From Magicicada septendecula (Eukaryota; Arthropoda; Insecta; Hemiptera; Cicadidae): DNA of 64,000 nt. Within the stretch, counting starts at the first letter, position 1. Every line of letters begins with the position of its first letter. Location of the stretch: assembly GCA_034769895.1 (NCBI GenBank), contig CM068367.1, forward strand, positions 705,964,885 to 706,028,884. The letters are read 5' to 3'. This document shows positions 1 to 10,732 of the stretch, piece after piece. The translations under genes and the position numbers were made by a program. Under the pieces are notes generated by a model. The model was not told the DNA's origin. It ran no database searches and was given only the letters and a program-made list of their open reading frames with translations.

Positions 1-340
1 TAGCAAGGGTAATTTTGTTTGTTTGGCAAACGATAACAGCCGCAAATTAAAACAGAATCAAATAATGTTTCGCATACAGCCCTGAATTGTAGAGTTCTCA
101 AGATCTGTTGATTTTGGTGAAGATCGGTTAAGGGAAAGGGGTAGTTTACCTGTAACGTTTTATGTTTTAACAAGGGTATTTCCTATGGCAAACGATAACA
201 GCCGCAAATTCAAACAGAATCAAAAGATTATTTGCATACAGCCATAAATTGTAGTGTTCTCAAGACCTATTGTTTTTGGTGAAAATCGGTTGAGGGAAAG
301 GGTAGTTTACCTGCAACGTTTTTTTAACAAGGGTATTTTT
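1..340 (+). repeat. Satellite monomers, about 2 copies
   Basis: Two monomers with GGCAAACGATAACAGCC cores near 29 and 187. The first has the TTTGTTTGGCAAAC joint and TTTCGCATACAG, which mark the second monomer after a head elsewhere. The second has AATCAAAAGATTATTTGC, which marks the third. The array therefore enters the window in mid-unit. Confidence 0.9.
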
Positions 341-518
341 ACTTCCATATTCCTTAAGGAATGGAAGTATGGTGGTGGCAAAAAAAATCGTGTTCGAGAT
401 TATTGCAGATTCTGATTCTACTACACTCAAAACATGAAAAAAAGTCGTTTTCCGAAAAGTGTCTGTGTGTCTGTCTGTGTGTCTGTGTGTCTGTGTGTCT
501 GTCTGTAGATTTTTTTTC
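341..518 (+). repeat. Head module with (TCTG)n/(TG)n tract
   Basis: Starts ACTTCCAT after a T run, carries the palindrome ATTCCTTAAGGAAT, then the fixed head sequence and a short mixed TCTG/TG tract (about 460-505), and ends TAGATTTTTTTTC straight into a monomer. No tail precedes it; it sits directly on a monomer end, so heads can exist without tails. This head and the next monomer (CCGGTTTTGCAGAGTTCTCG) closely match 48370-48680. Confidence 0.85.
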
Positions 519-1790
519 TATGGCAAACGATAACTGCCGCAAATTCAAACAGAATCAAATAATTTTTTGCATGCAGCCCGGTTTTGCAGAGTTCTCGCGA
601 CCTATTGTTTTTGGTGAAGATCGGTTGAGGGAAAGGGGTAGTTTACCTGCAACGGTTTTTTTTTAGCAAGGGAAATTTTGTTTGTTTGGCAAACGATAAC
701 AGCCGCAAATTCAAACAGAATCAAATAATGTTTCGCATACAGCCCTGAATTGTAGAGTTCTCAAGACCTATTGTTTTTGGTGAAGATCGGTTAAGGGAAA
801 GGGGTAGTTTACCTGTAACGTTTTATGTTTTAACAAGGGTATTTCCTATGGGAAACGATAACAGCCGCAAATTCAAACAGAATGAAAAGATTATTTGCAT
901 ACAGCCCTAAATTGTAGAGTTCTCAATACCTTTTGTTTTTGGTGAAGATCGGTTAAGGGAAAGGGGTAGTTTACCTACAACGTTTGTTTAACAAGGGTAT
1001 TTTCTATGGCAAACGATAACAGCCGCAAATTCAAACAGAATCAAATAATTTTCTGCATACAGCCCTGATTTGTAGAGTGCTCAAGACGTATTGTTTTTGG
1101 TGAAGATCGGTTGAGGGGAAGGGGTAGTTTACCAGCAACGTTTTTTATCATGCGTATTTTCTATGGCAAACGACAACTGCCGCAAATTCAAACAGAATCA
1201 AATAATTTTTTGCATACAGCCTTGATTTGTAGAGTACTCGCGACCTATTGTTTTTGGTGAAGATCGGTTGAGGGGAAGGGGTAGTTTACCTGCAACGGTT
1301 TTTTTTATCAAGGGAAATTTTTTTTTTTTGGCAAACGATAACAGCCGCAAATTCAAACAGAATCAAATAATGTTTCGCATACAGCCCTGAATTGTAGATT
1401 TCTCAAGACCTATTGTTTTTGGTGAAGATCGGTTGAGGGAAAGGGGTAGTTTACCTGCAACGTTTTTTTAACAAGGGTATTTTATATGGCAAACGATAAC
1501 AGCCGCAAATTCAAACAGAATCAAATAATGTTTTGCATGCAGTCCTGATTTGTAGAGTACTCAAGACCTATTGTTTTTGGTGAAGATCGGTTAAGGGGAA
1601 GGGGTAGTTTACCTGCAACGTTTGTTTATCAAGCGTATTTTCTATGGCAAACGATAACAGCCGCAAATTCAAACAGAATCAAATAATTTTTTGCATACGT
1701 CCCTGAATTGTAGAGGTCTCAATGACTTTCGATTTTGGTGAAGATCGGTTAAGGGGAAGGGGTAGTTTACCTGCAACCTTATACGTTTTA
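519..1790 (+). repeat. Satellite array, about 8 monomers
   Basis: GGCAAAC cores near 521, 688, 850, 1008, 1165, 1330, 1488 and 1646 give spacings of 157-166 bp. The first monomer has the head-proximal form ATAACTGCCGC. The last carries CTCAATGACTTTCGATTTTG, the form that precedes tails throughout the window. Both strands hold only read-through frames. Confidence 0.92.
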
Positions 1791-2036
1791 ACAAGAGTAA
1801 AGTACTTGAAAATTTATTTAAACTTTTTGAAACAATGGTAATTGTTAAAAATAAAATAATTTTGTTGCCAGGCAATAAAATTATAATTTTTTCATTTTAA
1901 TGTAATATAATATTTTTCATTTAATACAGCAATAAAAAGGCAGGTAAGACACAGCCTGGCTGTTTGGCTGAAAATGATTTTAAATATAAATCTTAGAATA
2001 TGGAAGTCATGTATGGTTCTCCATACCGATATTTTT
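1791..2036 (+). repeat. Tail module (short form), no head attached
   Basis: AT-rich tail from ACAAGAGTAAAG through TTGCCAGGCAA, CAGCAATAAAAAGGCAGG and ATGGAAGT to the hairpin GTATGG-TTCT-CCATAC at 2011-2026. It runs into a monomer (CGATATTTTTCTATGGC) with no head between, so either a head was lost or a tail recombined directly onto a monomer. Confidence 0.85.
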
Positions 2037-3148
2037 CTATGGCAAACGATAACTGCCGCAAATTCAAACAGAATCAAATAACTTTTTGCATACAGCCCTG
2101 ATTTGTAGAGTACTCACGACCTATTGTTTTTGGTGAAGATCGGTTGAGGGAAAGGGGTAGTTTACCAGCAACGGTTTTTTTATCAAGGGAAATTTTTTTT
2201 TTTTTGCCAAACGATAACAGCCGCAAATTCAAACAGAATCAAATAATGTTTCGCATACAGCCCTGAATTGTATAGTTCTCAAGATCTGTTGATTTTGGTG
2301 AAGATCGGTTAAGGGAAAGGGGTAGTTTACCTGTAACGTTTTCTGTTTTAACAAGGGTATTTCCTATGGCAAACGATAACAGCCGTAAATTCAAACAGAA
2401 TCAAAAGATTATTTGCATACAGCCCTAAATTGTAGAGTTCTCAAGACCTATAGTTTTTGGTGAAGATCGGTTGAGGGAAAGGGGTAGTTTACCTACAACG
2501 TTTTTTTAACAAGGTTATTTTTTTTGGCAAACGATAACAGCCGCAAATTCAAACATAATCAAATAATTTTCTGCATACAGCCCTGATTTCTAGAGGACTC
2601 AAGACCTATTGTTTTTGGTGAAGATCGTTTAAGGGAAAGGGGTAGTTTACCTGTAACGTTTTATGTTTTAACAAGGGTATTTCCTATGGCAAACGATAAC
2701 AGCCGCAAATTCAAACAGAATCAAAAGATTATTTGCATACAGCCCTAAATTGTAGAGTTCTCAAGACCTATAGTTTTTGGTGAAGATCGGTTGAGGGAAA
2801 GGGGTAGTTTACCTGCAACGTTTTTTTAACAAGGGTATTTTCTATGGCAAACGATAACAGCCGCAAATTCAAACAGAATCAAATAATGTTTTGCATACAG
2901 CCCTGATTTGTAGAGTACTCAAGACCTATTGTTTTTGGTGAAGATCGGTTAAGGGGAAGGGGTAGTTTACCTGCAACGTGTTTTTAGCAAGCGTATTTTC
3001 TATGGCAAACGATAACAGCCGCAAATTCAAACAGAATCAAATAATTTTTTGCATACGTGCCTGAATTGTAGATGTCTCAATGACTTTCGATTTTGGTGAA
3101 GATCGGTTAAGGGGAAGGGGTAGTTTACCTGCAACCTTTTACGTTGTA
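2037..3148 (+). repeat. Satellite array, about 7 monomers
   Basis: Monomers with cores near 2041, 2205, 2367, 2526, 2686, 2845 and 3003. Two of them repeat the AATCAAAAGATTATTTGC subtype. The last (TGCATACGTGCCTG, then CAATGACTTTCG) is the tail-preceding subtype. Confidence 0.92.
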
Positions 3149-3562
3149 ACAAGAGTAAAGTACTTGAAAATTTATTTAAACTTTTTGAAACAATGGTAAT
3201 TGTTAAAATTATAATTTTCTCATTTTAATGTAATATAATATTTTTCATTAAATACAGCAATAAAAAGGCAGGTAAGACACAGCCTGGCTGTTTGGGTGAA
3301 AATGATTTTAAATATAAATCTTAGAATATGGAAGTCATGTATGGTTCTCCATACCGATTTTACTTCCATATTCCTTAAGGAATGGAAGTATGGTGATGGC
3401 AAAAAAAATCGTGTTCGAGATTATTGCAGATTCTGATTGTACTACACTCAAAACATGAAAAAAAGTCGTTTTCCGAAAAGTGTCTGTGTGTGTGTCTGTC
3501 TGTCTGTCTGTCTGTCTGTGTGTCTGTCTGTGTGTCTGTCTGTGTGTCTGTAGATTTTTTTC
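3149..3562 (+). repeat. Tail + head cassette
   Basis: Tail with hairpin at 3339-3354, then ACTTCCAT at 3362 opening a head with a (TCTG)n-rich tract at about 3480-3550. The tail lacks about 33 bases around TTGCCAGGCAA that the related copy at 6040 keeps. The joint is CCGATTTTACTTCC. Confidence 0.85.
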
Positions 3563-4678
3563 AATGGCAAACGATAACTGCCGCAAATTCAAACAGAATC
3601 AAATAATTTTTTGCACACAGCCCTGATTTATAGAGTACTCGCGACCTGTTGTTTTTGGTGAAGATCGATTGAGGGAAAGGGGTAGTTTACCGGCAACGGT
3701 TTTTTTTTATCAAGGGTAATTTTGTTTGTTTGGCAAACGATAACAGCCGCAAATTCAAACAGAATCAAATAATATTTCGCATACAGCCCTGAATTGTAGA
3801 GCTCTCAAGATTTGTTCATTTTGGTTAAGGTTCGTTAAGGGAAAGGGGTAGTTTCCTGCAACGTTTTATGTTTTAACAAATGTATTTTGTATGGCAAACG
3901 ATAACAGCCGCAAATTCAAACATAATCAAATAATGTTTTGTATACTGCCCTGAATTGTAGAGTTCTCAAGGCCTTTTGGTTTTGGTGAAGATCGGTTAAG
4001 GGAAAGGGGTAGTTTACCAGCAACGGTTTTTATCAAGGGTAATTTTTTTCTATGGTAAACGATAACAGCCACAAATTCAAACAGAATCAAATGATTTTTT
4101 GCATACAGCCCTGTATTGTAGAGTTCTCAATACCTATTGGTGTTGGTGAAGATCGTTTAAGGGAAAGGGGTAGTTTACCTGCAACGTTTTATGTTTTATA
4201 AGGGTATTTTCTATGGCAAACGATAAGAGCCGCAAATTCAAACAGAATCAAATATGTTTTTGCATACAGCCCTGATTTGTTGAGTACTAAAGACTTTTTG
4301 TTTTTGGTGAAGATCCGTTAAGGGAAAGGGGTAGTTTACCAGACACGTTTTTTGTTTTATCAAGGGTATTTTATATGGCAAATGATAACAGCCGCAAATT
4401 CAAACATAATCAAATAATTTTCTGCATACAGCCCTGGTGTGTAGAGTACTCAAGACCTTTTGGTTTTGGTGAAGATCGGTTGAGGGGAAGGGGTAGTTTA
4501 CCTGCAACGTTTGTTATAAAGCGTATTTTCCATGGCAAACGATAACTGCCGCAAATTCAAACAGAATCAAATAATTTTTTGCATACATACGTGAATTGTA
4601 GAAGACTCAAGGCCATTAGATTTTGGTGAAGATCGGTTAAGGGGAAGGACTAGTTTACCTGCAACCTTTTACGTTTTA
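3563..4678 (+). repeat. Satellite array, about 7 monomers (chimeric)
   Basis: Monomers up to about 4405 match 6483-7325 in order. From about 4405 on (CAAACATAATC, GCCCTGGTGTG) they match about 11720 onward. The switch occurs inside one monomer at the same register, as expected of unequal exchange or deletion. Confidence 0.88.
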
Positions 4679-5080
4679 ACAAGAATAAAGTACTTGAAAA
4701 TTCATTTAAACTTTTTCAAACAATGGTAATTGTTAAAAATAAAATAATTTTGTTGCCAGGCAATAAAATTATAATTTTTTCATTTTAATGTAAATTATGT
4801 ATATATTAGAAAATATATCGTGCTTGGCAGGCAAGCATATTTCAGATTATAAGTTTTATAATATGGAAGTCATGTATGGTTCTCCATACCGATATTTTAC
4901 TTCCATATTCCTTAAGGAATGGAAGTATGGTGATGGCAAAAAAAATCGTGTTCGAGATTATTGCTGATTCTGATTCTACTACACTCAAAACATGAAAAAA
5001 AAGTCGTTTTCCGAAAAGTGTCTGTGTGTGTGTCTGTCTGTCTGTCTGTCTGTCTGTGTGTGTGTCTGTAGATTTTTTTC
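4679..5080 (+). repeat. Tail (variant B) + head cassette
   Basis: This tail starts ACAAGAATAAAG and, after TTTCATTTTAATGTAA, has a different middle: TTAGAAAATATATCG and the hairpin-capable TGCTTGGCAGGCAAGCA near 4821. It still ends with ATGGAAGT and GTATGG-TTCT-CCATAC at 4874-4889. The head starts at 4899 with a TCTG/TG tract near 5018-5068. Confidence 0.85.
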
Positions 5081-6039
5081 TATGGCAAACGATAACTGCC
5101 GCAAATTCAAACAGAATCAAATAATTTTTTGCATACAGCCCTGATTTGCAGAGTACTCGCGACCTATTGTTTTTAGTGAAGATCGGTTGAGGGAAAGGGG
5201 TAGTTTACCGGCAACGGTTTTTTTTAGCAAGGGTAATTTTGTTTGTTTGGCAAACGATAACAGCCGCAAATTCAAACAGAATCAAATAATATTTCGCATA
5301 CTGCCCTGAATTGTAGAGTTCTCAAGATCTGTTGATTTTGGTGAAGATCGGTTAAGGGAAAGGGGTAGTTTACCTGTAACGTTTTATGTTTTAACAAGGG
5401 TATTTCCTATGGCAAACGATAACAGCCGCAAATTCAAACAGAATCAAAAGATTATTTGCATACAGCCCTAAATTGTAGTGTTCTCAAGACCTATTGTTTT
5501 TGGTGAAAATCGGTTGAGGGAAAGGGGTGGTTTACCTGCAACGTTTTTTTAACAAGGGTATTTTTTTCTATGGCAAACGATAACTGCCGCAAATTCAAAC
5601 AGAATCAAATAACTTTTTGCATACAGCCCTGATTTGTAGAGTACTCACGACCTATTGTTTTTGGTGAAGATCGGTTGAGGGAAAGGGGTAGTTTACCTGC
5701 AACGGTTTTTTTTATCAAGGGAAATTTTTTTTTTTTGCCAAACGATAACAGCCGCAAATTCAAACAGAATCAAATAATGTTTCGCATGCAGCCCTGAATT
5801 GTAGAGTTCTCAAGATCTGTTGATTTTGGTGAAGATCGGTTAAGGGGAAGGGGTAGTTTACCAGCAACGTGTTTTTAGCAAGCGTATTTTCTATGGCAAA
5901 CGATAACAGCCGCAAATTCAAACAGAATCAAATAATTTTTTGCATACGTGCCTGAATTGTAGATGTCTCAATGACTTTCGATTTTGGTGAAGATCGGTTA
6001 AGGGGAAGGGGTAGTTTACCTGCAACCTTTTACGTTGTA
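5081..6039 (+). repeat. Satellite array, about 6 monomers
   Basis: Order after the head: ACTGCCGC monomer, TTTGTTTGGC monomer, AAAAGATTATTTGC monomer, then an ACTGCCGC monomer with AATAACTTTTTGC, a TTTTTTGCCAAACG monomer and a tail-preceding monomer. The stretch around 5281-5760 resembles 22420-22900 and 27540-28010. Confidence 0.9.
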
Positions 6040-6413
6040 ACAAGAGTAAAGTACTTGAAAATTTATTTAAACTTTTTGAAACAATGGTAATTGTTAAAAA
6101 TAAAATAATTTTGTTGCCAGGCAATAAAATTATAATTTTCTCATTTTAATGTAATATAATATTTTTCATTAAATACAGCAATAAAAAGGCAGGTAAGACA
6201 CAGCCTGGCTGTTTGGGTGAAAATGATTTTAAATATAAATCTTAGAATATGGAAGTCATGTATGGTTCTCCATACCGATTTTACTTCCATATTCCTTAAG
6301 GAATGGAAGTATGGTGATGGCAAAAAAAATCGTGTTCGAGATTATTGCAGATTCTGATTGTACTACACTCAAAACATGAAAAAAAGTCGTTTTCCGAAAA
6401 GTGTCTGTGTGTG

Positions 6414-6448
<35 letters not shown>

Positions 6449-6482
6449 GTGTGTCTGTCTTTGTGTCTGTAGATTTTTTTCA
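6040..6482 (+). repeat. Tail + head cassette
   Basis: Short tail with the TTGCCAGGCAA palindrome, then AATACAGCAATAAAAAGGCAGG, CAGCCTGGCTGTTTGG and the hairpin at 6260-6275. The head starts at 6283, has (TCTG)n at about 6415-6450, and ends TTTTTTTCAATGGC rather than the usual CTATGGC. Confidence 0.85.
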
Positions 6483-8252
6483 ATGGCAAACGATAACTGC
6501 CGCAAATTCAAACAGAATCAAATAATTTTTTGCACACAGCCCTGATTTATAGAGTACTCGCGACCTATTGTTTTTGGTGAAGATCGATTGAGGGAAAGGG
6601 GTAGTTTACCGGCAACGGTTTTTTTTTATCAAGGGTAATTTTGTTTGTTTGGCAAACGATAACAGCCGCAAATTCAAACAGAATCAAATAATATTTCGCA
6701 TACAGCCCTGAATTGTAGAGCTCTCAAGATTTGTTCATTTTGGTTAAGGTTCGTTAAGGGAAAGGGGTAGTTTCCTGCAACGTTTTATGTTTTAACAAGG
6801 GTATTTTTTATGGCAAACGATAACAGCCGCAAATTCAAACATAATCAAATAATGTTTTGTATACTGCCCTGAATTGTAGAGTTCTCAAGGCCTTTTGGTT
6901 TTGGTGAAGATCGGTTAAGGGAAAGGGGTAGTTTACCTGCAACGGTTTTTTATCAAGGGTAATTTTTTTCTATGGTAAACGATAACAGCCACAAATTCAA
7001 ACAGAATCAAATGATTTTTTGCATACAGCCCTGTATTGTAGAGTTCTCAATACCTATTGGTGTTGGTGAAGATCGTTTAAGGGAAAGGGGTAGTTTACCG
7101 GCAACGTTTTATGTTCTATAAGGGTATTTTCTATGGCAAACGATAAGAGCCGCAAATTCAAACAGAATCAAATATGTTTTTGCATACAGCCCTGATTTGT
7201 TGAGTACTAAAGACTTTTTGTTTTTGGTGAAGATCCGTTAAGGGAAAGGGGTAGTTTACCAGACACGTTTTTTGTTTTATCAAGGGTATTTTATATGGCA
7301 AATGATAACAGCCGCAAATTCAAACAGAATCATATAATATTTTGTATACAGCCCTAAAATGTACAGTTGTCAAGACCTATTGGTTTTGGTGAAGATCGGT
7401 TAAGGGAATAGGGTTGTTTACCAGCAACATTTAAGTTTTATCAAGGGTAATTTTTTTTTGACGAACGATAACTGCCGTACATTAAAACAGAATCAACTAC
7501 TCTTCTGCATACCTTTTTGAATTATACAGAACTCAAGGTCTGTTGATTTTGTTGAAGATCGGGTAAGGGAAGGGGTAGTTTACCTGCAACGTTTTATGTT
7601 TTAACAAGGGTATTTTTTCTATGATGAACGATAACTGCCGTAAATTCAAAAAGAATCAACTAATGTTTTGCATACAGCCCTGAATTGTAGAGTTCTCAAG
7701 ACCTATTGTTTTTGGTGAAGATCGGTTAATGGAATAGGGTAGTTTACCAGCAACGTTTTATGTTTTATCAAGGGTGTTTTCTATGGCAAACGATAACAGC
7801 CGCAAATTCAAACTAAATCAAATAATTCTTTGCATACGGACCTGAATTGTGGAGTACCTAAGACATGTCGTTTTTGGTGAAGATCGGTTAAGGGAAAGGG
7901 GTAGTTTACCAGAACCGGTTTTTTATCAAGGGTAATTTTTTTCTATAGTAAACGATAACAACCGCAAATTCAAACGGAATCAAATAAGTTTTTGCATACA
8001 GTCCTGATTTCTTGAGTACTATAGACCTATTGTTTTTGGTGAAGATCGTTTAAGGGAAAGGGGTAGTTTACCAGCCATGTTTTTTTTTTATCAAGGGTAT
8101 TTTCTATGGCAAACGATAACAGCCGCAAATTCAAACAGAATAAAATAATGTTTTGCATACAGCCCTGATTTATAGAGTACTCAAGACCTATTGTTTTTGG
8201 TGAAGATCGGTTAAGGGGAAGGGGTAGTTTACCTGCAACCTTTTACGTTTTA
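6483..8252 (+). repeat. Satellite array, about 11 monomers
   Basis: The longest monomer run of the unit. It includes diverged members: near 7455 GACGAACGATAACTGCCGTAC, near 7625 ATGATGAACGATAACTGCCG, and near 7950 TATAGTAAACGATAACAACC. These resemble the monomers of 38-56 kb. The same eleven in the same order recur at 13331 and 28727. Confidence 0.92.
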
Positions 8253-8540
8253 ACAACAGTAAAGTACTTGAAAATTCATTTAAACTTTTTCAAACAAAGG
8301 TAATTGTTAAAAATAAAATAATTTTGTTCCCAGGGAATAAAATTATAATTTTTTCATTTTAATGTAAATTATGTATGAGTTAATATCTTTATATATATAA
8401 TTTTTCTGTACGTGTGTATGTCACTGAACTCCTCAATGTATAAAATAATATATCGTTCGTGGCAGGTAAGCATATCTCAGTTATGTAATGTTTACGTTTC
8501 CATTTTATTATTATGCCTACAGCAATAAAAAGGCAGGTAA

Positions 8541-8600
<60 letters not shown>

Positions 8601-9388
8601 TCACGTTATTTCTGGCCTCACTCATGTTTATTTTCTTACATTTGCACGCTTTTTAAATGGAAAGTGCCGAAACCCACACCAACATAACGCGTGCAAGCCA
8701 AAAAAAAGGACATCAATTTGCTTCCTGTGGATCGCTGGGCAGTGTAACTGCACGTGTTTACAGAGGAACGATTCATAGACAGACTTTTCGTCTTTAGGGA
8801 ATGAACCCTCTGCAAGAAGCTGAGGGTCCATGAGTGACTTCGGAGCGCTCCTTCTTTTTCGCGTGTTTTTCTGTGAAACATACACTGTAGATTCGCAGCT
8901 TTACTCTATGCAACACTCAATAGGAAATGTTGAAAATTTTTGTCCACAGTGTACCCTCATTCACACTAAACCTGCTCTGATGTTTTAATTATGGACATCA
9001 TAATATTAAAACTTTGGAAACTTGAGCACTACTTAATGGAGATCAATCATTAACTTATACAAGCCATTAATTTTATGCATATTTTTTATATATATGTGTA
9101 CAACGTTATCGGCAACAAAGAAGTAGTTTTTGTTAAAATTCCTTCCCTGAATATTTGGCCGTAGTCCAATGTTTTCTACAAAACCAGACGTTTCGGCAAT
9201 GCCATCATCAGTGAAAATCGAGTGCGATAACGTGAGGTGGTATACGTTAGTGACCACAGTACTGTGGTTAAGGCTGAAGCAGTAAGTAGAAAGAAGTAGT
9301 TTCTATGGTAATATTTCATTTCGAAAATGATTTTAAATATAAATCTTAGAATATGGAAGTCATGTATGGTTCTCCATACCGATATTTT
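8253..9388 (+). repeat. Long tail module with CA tract, copy 1
   Basis: Starts like other tails (ACAACAGTAAAGTACTTG) but has TTCCCAGGGAA where short tails have TTGCCAGGCAA. After GCAATAAAAAGGCAGGTAAG comes a CA tract, then about 430 bp not found in short tails (8600-9030), then CAACGTTATCGGCAACAAAG, CCATCATCAGTGAAAATCGA and the usual end with hairpin at 9364-9379. Short tails look like internal deletion products, because they share both ends. Reverse-strand frames of 74-152 codons cross it and are not credible genes. Confidence 0.8.
8542..8598 (+). repeat. (CA)n microsatellite, 57 bp
   Basis: Pure CA run inside the long tail. The equivalent runs at 15391 and 30787 are 83 and 101 bp, while flanking sequence is almost unchanged. 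Confidence 0.97.
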
Positions 9389-9594
9389 ACTTCCATATTC
9401 CTTAAGGAATGGAAGTATGGTGATGGCAAAAAAAATCGTGTTCGAGATTATTGCAGATTCTGATTCTACTACACTCAAAACATGAAAAAAAGTCGTTTTC
9501 CGAAAAGTGTCTGTGTGTGTGTCTGTCTGTCTGTCTGTCTGTCTGTGTGTCTGTCTGTCTGTCTGTCTGTGTGTCTGTCTGTAGATTTTTTTTC
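9389..9594 (+). repeat. Head module
   Basis: Head directly after the long tail, with a long mixed TCTG/TG tract at about 9508-9582 and end TAGATTTTTTTTC. The following monomer has TTCACACAGAATC in place of TTCAAACAGAATC, a marker shared with 16470 and 31884. Confidence 0.87.
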
Positions 9595-10547
9595 TATGGC
9601 AAACGATAACTGCCGCAAATTCACACAGAATCAAATAATTTCTTGCATGCAGCCCTGATTTGCAGAATACTCGCGACCTATTGTTTTTGGTGAAGATCGG
9701 TTGAGGGAAAGGGGTAGTTTACCTGAAACGGTTTTTTTTTAGCAAGGGTAATTTTGTTTGTTTGGCAAATATAACAGCCGCAAATTCAAACAGAATCAAA
9801 TAATGTTTCGCATACAGCCCTGAATTGTAGATTTATCAAGATCTGTTGATTTTGGTGAAGATCGGTTAAGGGAAAGGGGTAGTTTACCTGTAACGTTTTA
9901 TGTTTTAACAAGGGTATTTCCTATGGCAAACGATAACAGCCGCAAATTCAAACAGAATCAAAAGATTATTTGCATACAGCCCTAAATTGTAGAGTTCTCA
10001 AGACCTATTGTTTTTGGTGAAGTTCGGTTGAGGGAAAGGGGTAGTTTACCAGCAACGTTTTTTTAACAAGGGTATTTTCTATGGCAAACGATAACAGCCG
10101 CAAATTCAAACAGAATCAAATAATGTTTTGCATACAGCCCTGATTTGTAGAGTACTCAAGACCTATTGTTTTTGGTGAAGATCGGTTAAGGGAAAGGGGT
10201 AGTTTACCTGTAACGCTTTATGTTTTAATAAGGGTATTTCCTATGGCAAACGATAACAGCCGCAAATTCAAACAGAATCAAAAGATTATTTGCATACAGC
10301 CCTAAATTGCAGAGTTCTCAAGACCTATTGTTTTTGGTGAAGATCGGGTAAGGGAAATGGGTAGTTTACCTGTAACGTTTTATGTTTTAACAAGGGTATT
10401 TCCTATGGCAAACGAAAACAGCCGCAAATTCAAACAGAATCAAAAGATGATTTGCATACAGCCCTAAATTTCAGAGTTCTCAAGACATATTGTTTTTGGT
10501 GAAGATCGGTTGCGGGAAAGGGGTAGTTTACCTGCAACATTTTTTTT
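9595..10547 (+). repeat. Satellite array, about 6 monomers
   Basis: Contains the odd joint GTTTGGCAAATATAACAGCC near 9762 and three AAAAGAT-type monomers. Ends CTGCAACATTTTTTTT directly on the next head. Confidence 0.92.
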
Positions 10548-10732
10548 ACTTCCATATTCCTTAAGGAATGGAAGTATGGTGATGGCAAAAAAAATCGTGT
10601 TCGAGATTATTGCAGATTCTGATTCTGCTACACTCAAAACATGAAAAAAAGTCGTTTTCCGAAAAGTGTCTGTGTGTGTGTCTGTCTGTGTGTGTGTCTG
10701 TCTGTGTGTCTGTGTGTCAGTAGATTTTTTTC
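10548..10732 (+). repeat. Head module without tail
   Basis: ACTTCCAT begins right after a T8 run at a monomer end. Microsatellite at about 10668-10718, ending GTCAGTAGATTTTTTTC. Its lack of a preceding tail marks the ACTTCCAT edge as a real boundary of the head. Confidence 0.85.

Larger units (their letters stand above)
2960..5290 (+). repeat. Deletion derivative of the 6.85 kb unit
   Basis: The left part (to about 4405) aligns with about 5860-7325 and the right part with about 11720-12590. The intervening ~4.4 kb, including the long CA-bearing tail, is absent. Start and end are approximate, read from shared sequence variants. Confidence 0.7.

Noticed and set aside
519-1790. CRISPR-like repeat and spacer spacing
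   Set aside because: The whole ~160 bp unit is conserved, there are no variable spacers of CRISPR size, and the context is eukaryotic satellite.
1669-1875. Recurrent 62-68 codon minus-strand frame beginning MPGNKIILFL, seen about ten times
   Set aside because: It is the antisense of tail start plus one monomer. Its recurrence follows the repeat, and its length changes with monomer subtype.
8628-8885. 85- and 81-codon overlapping frames in the long tail, present in three copies
   Set aside because: Two frames on the same strand are equally open and both carry the single difference between copies; no start context or motif supports coding. Treated as tail sequence.
9176-9634. 152-codon minus-strand open frame, repeated at 16051 and 31465
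   Set aside because: It reads through a monomer, the TCTG microsatellite, the head and a tail end. Three near-identical copies come from block duplication, not from selection, and there is no recognisable domain.
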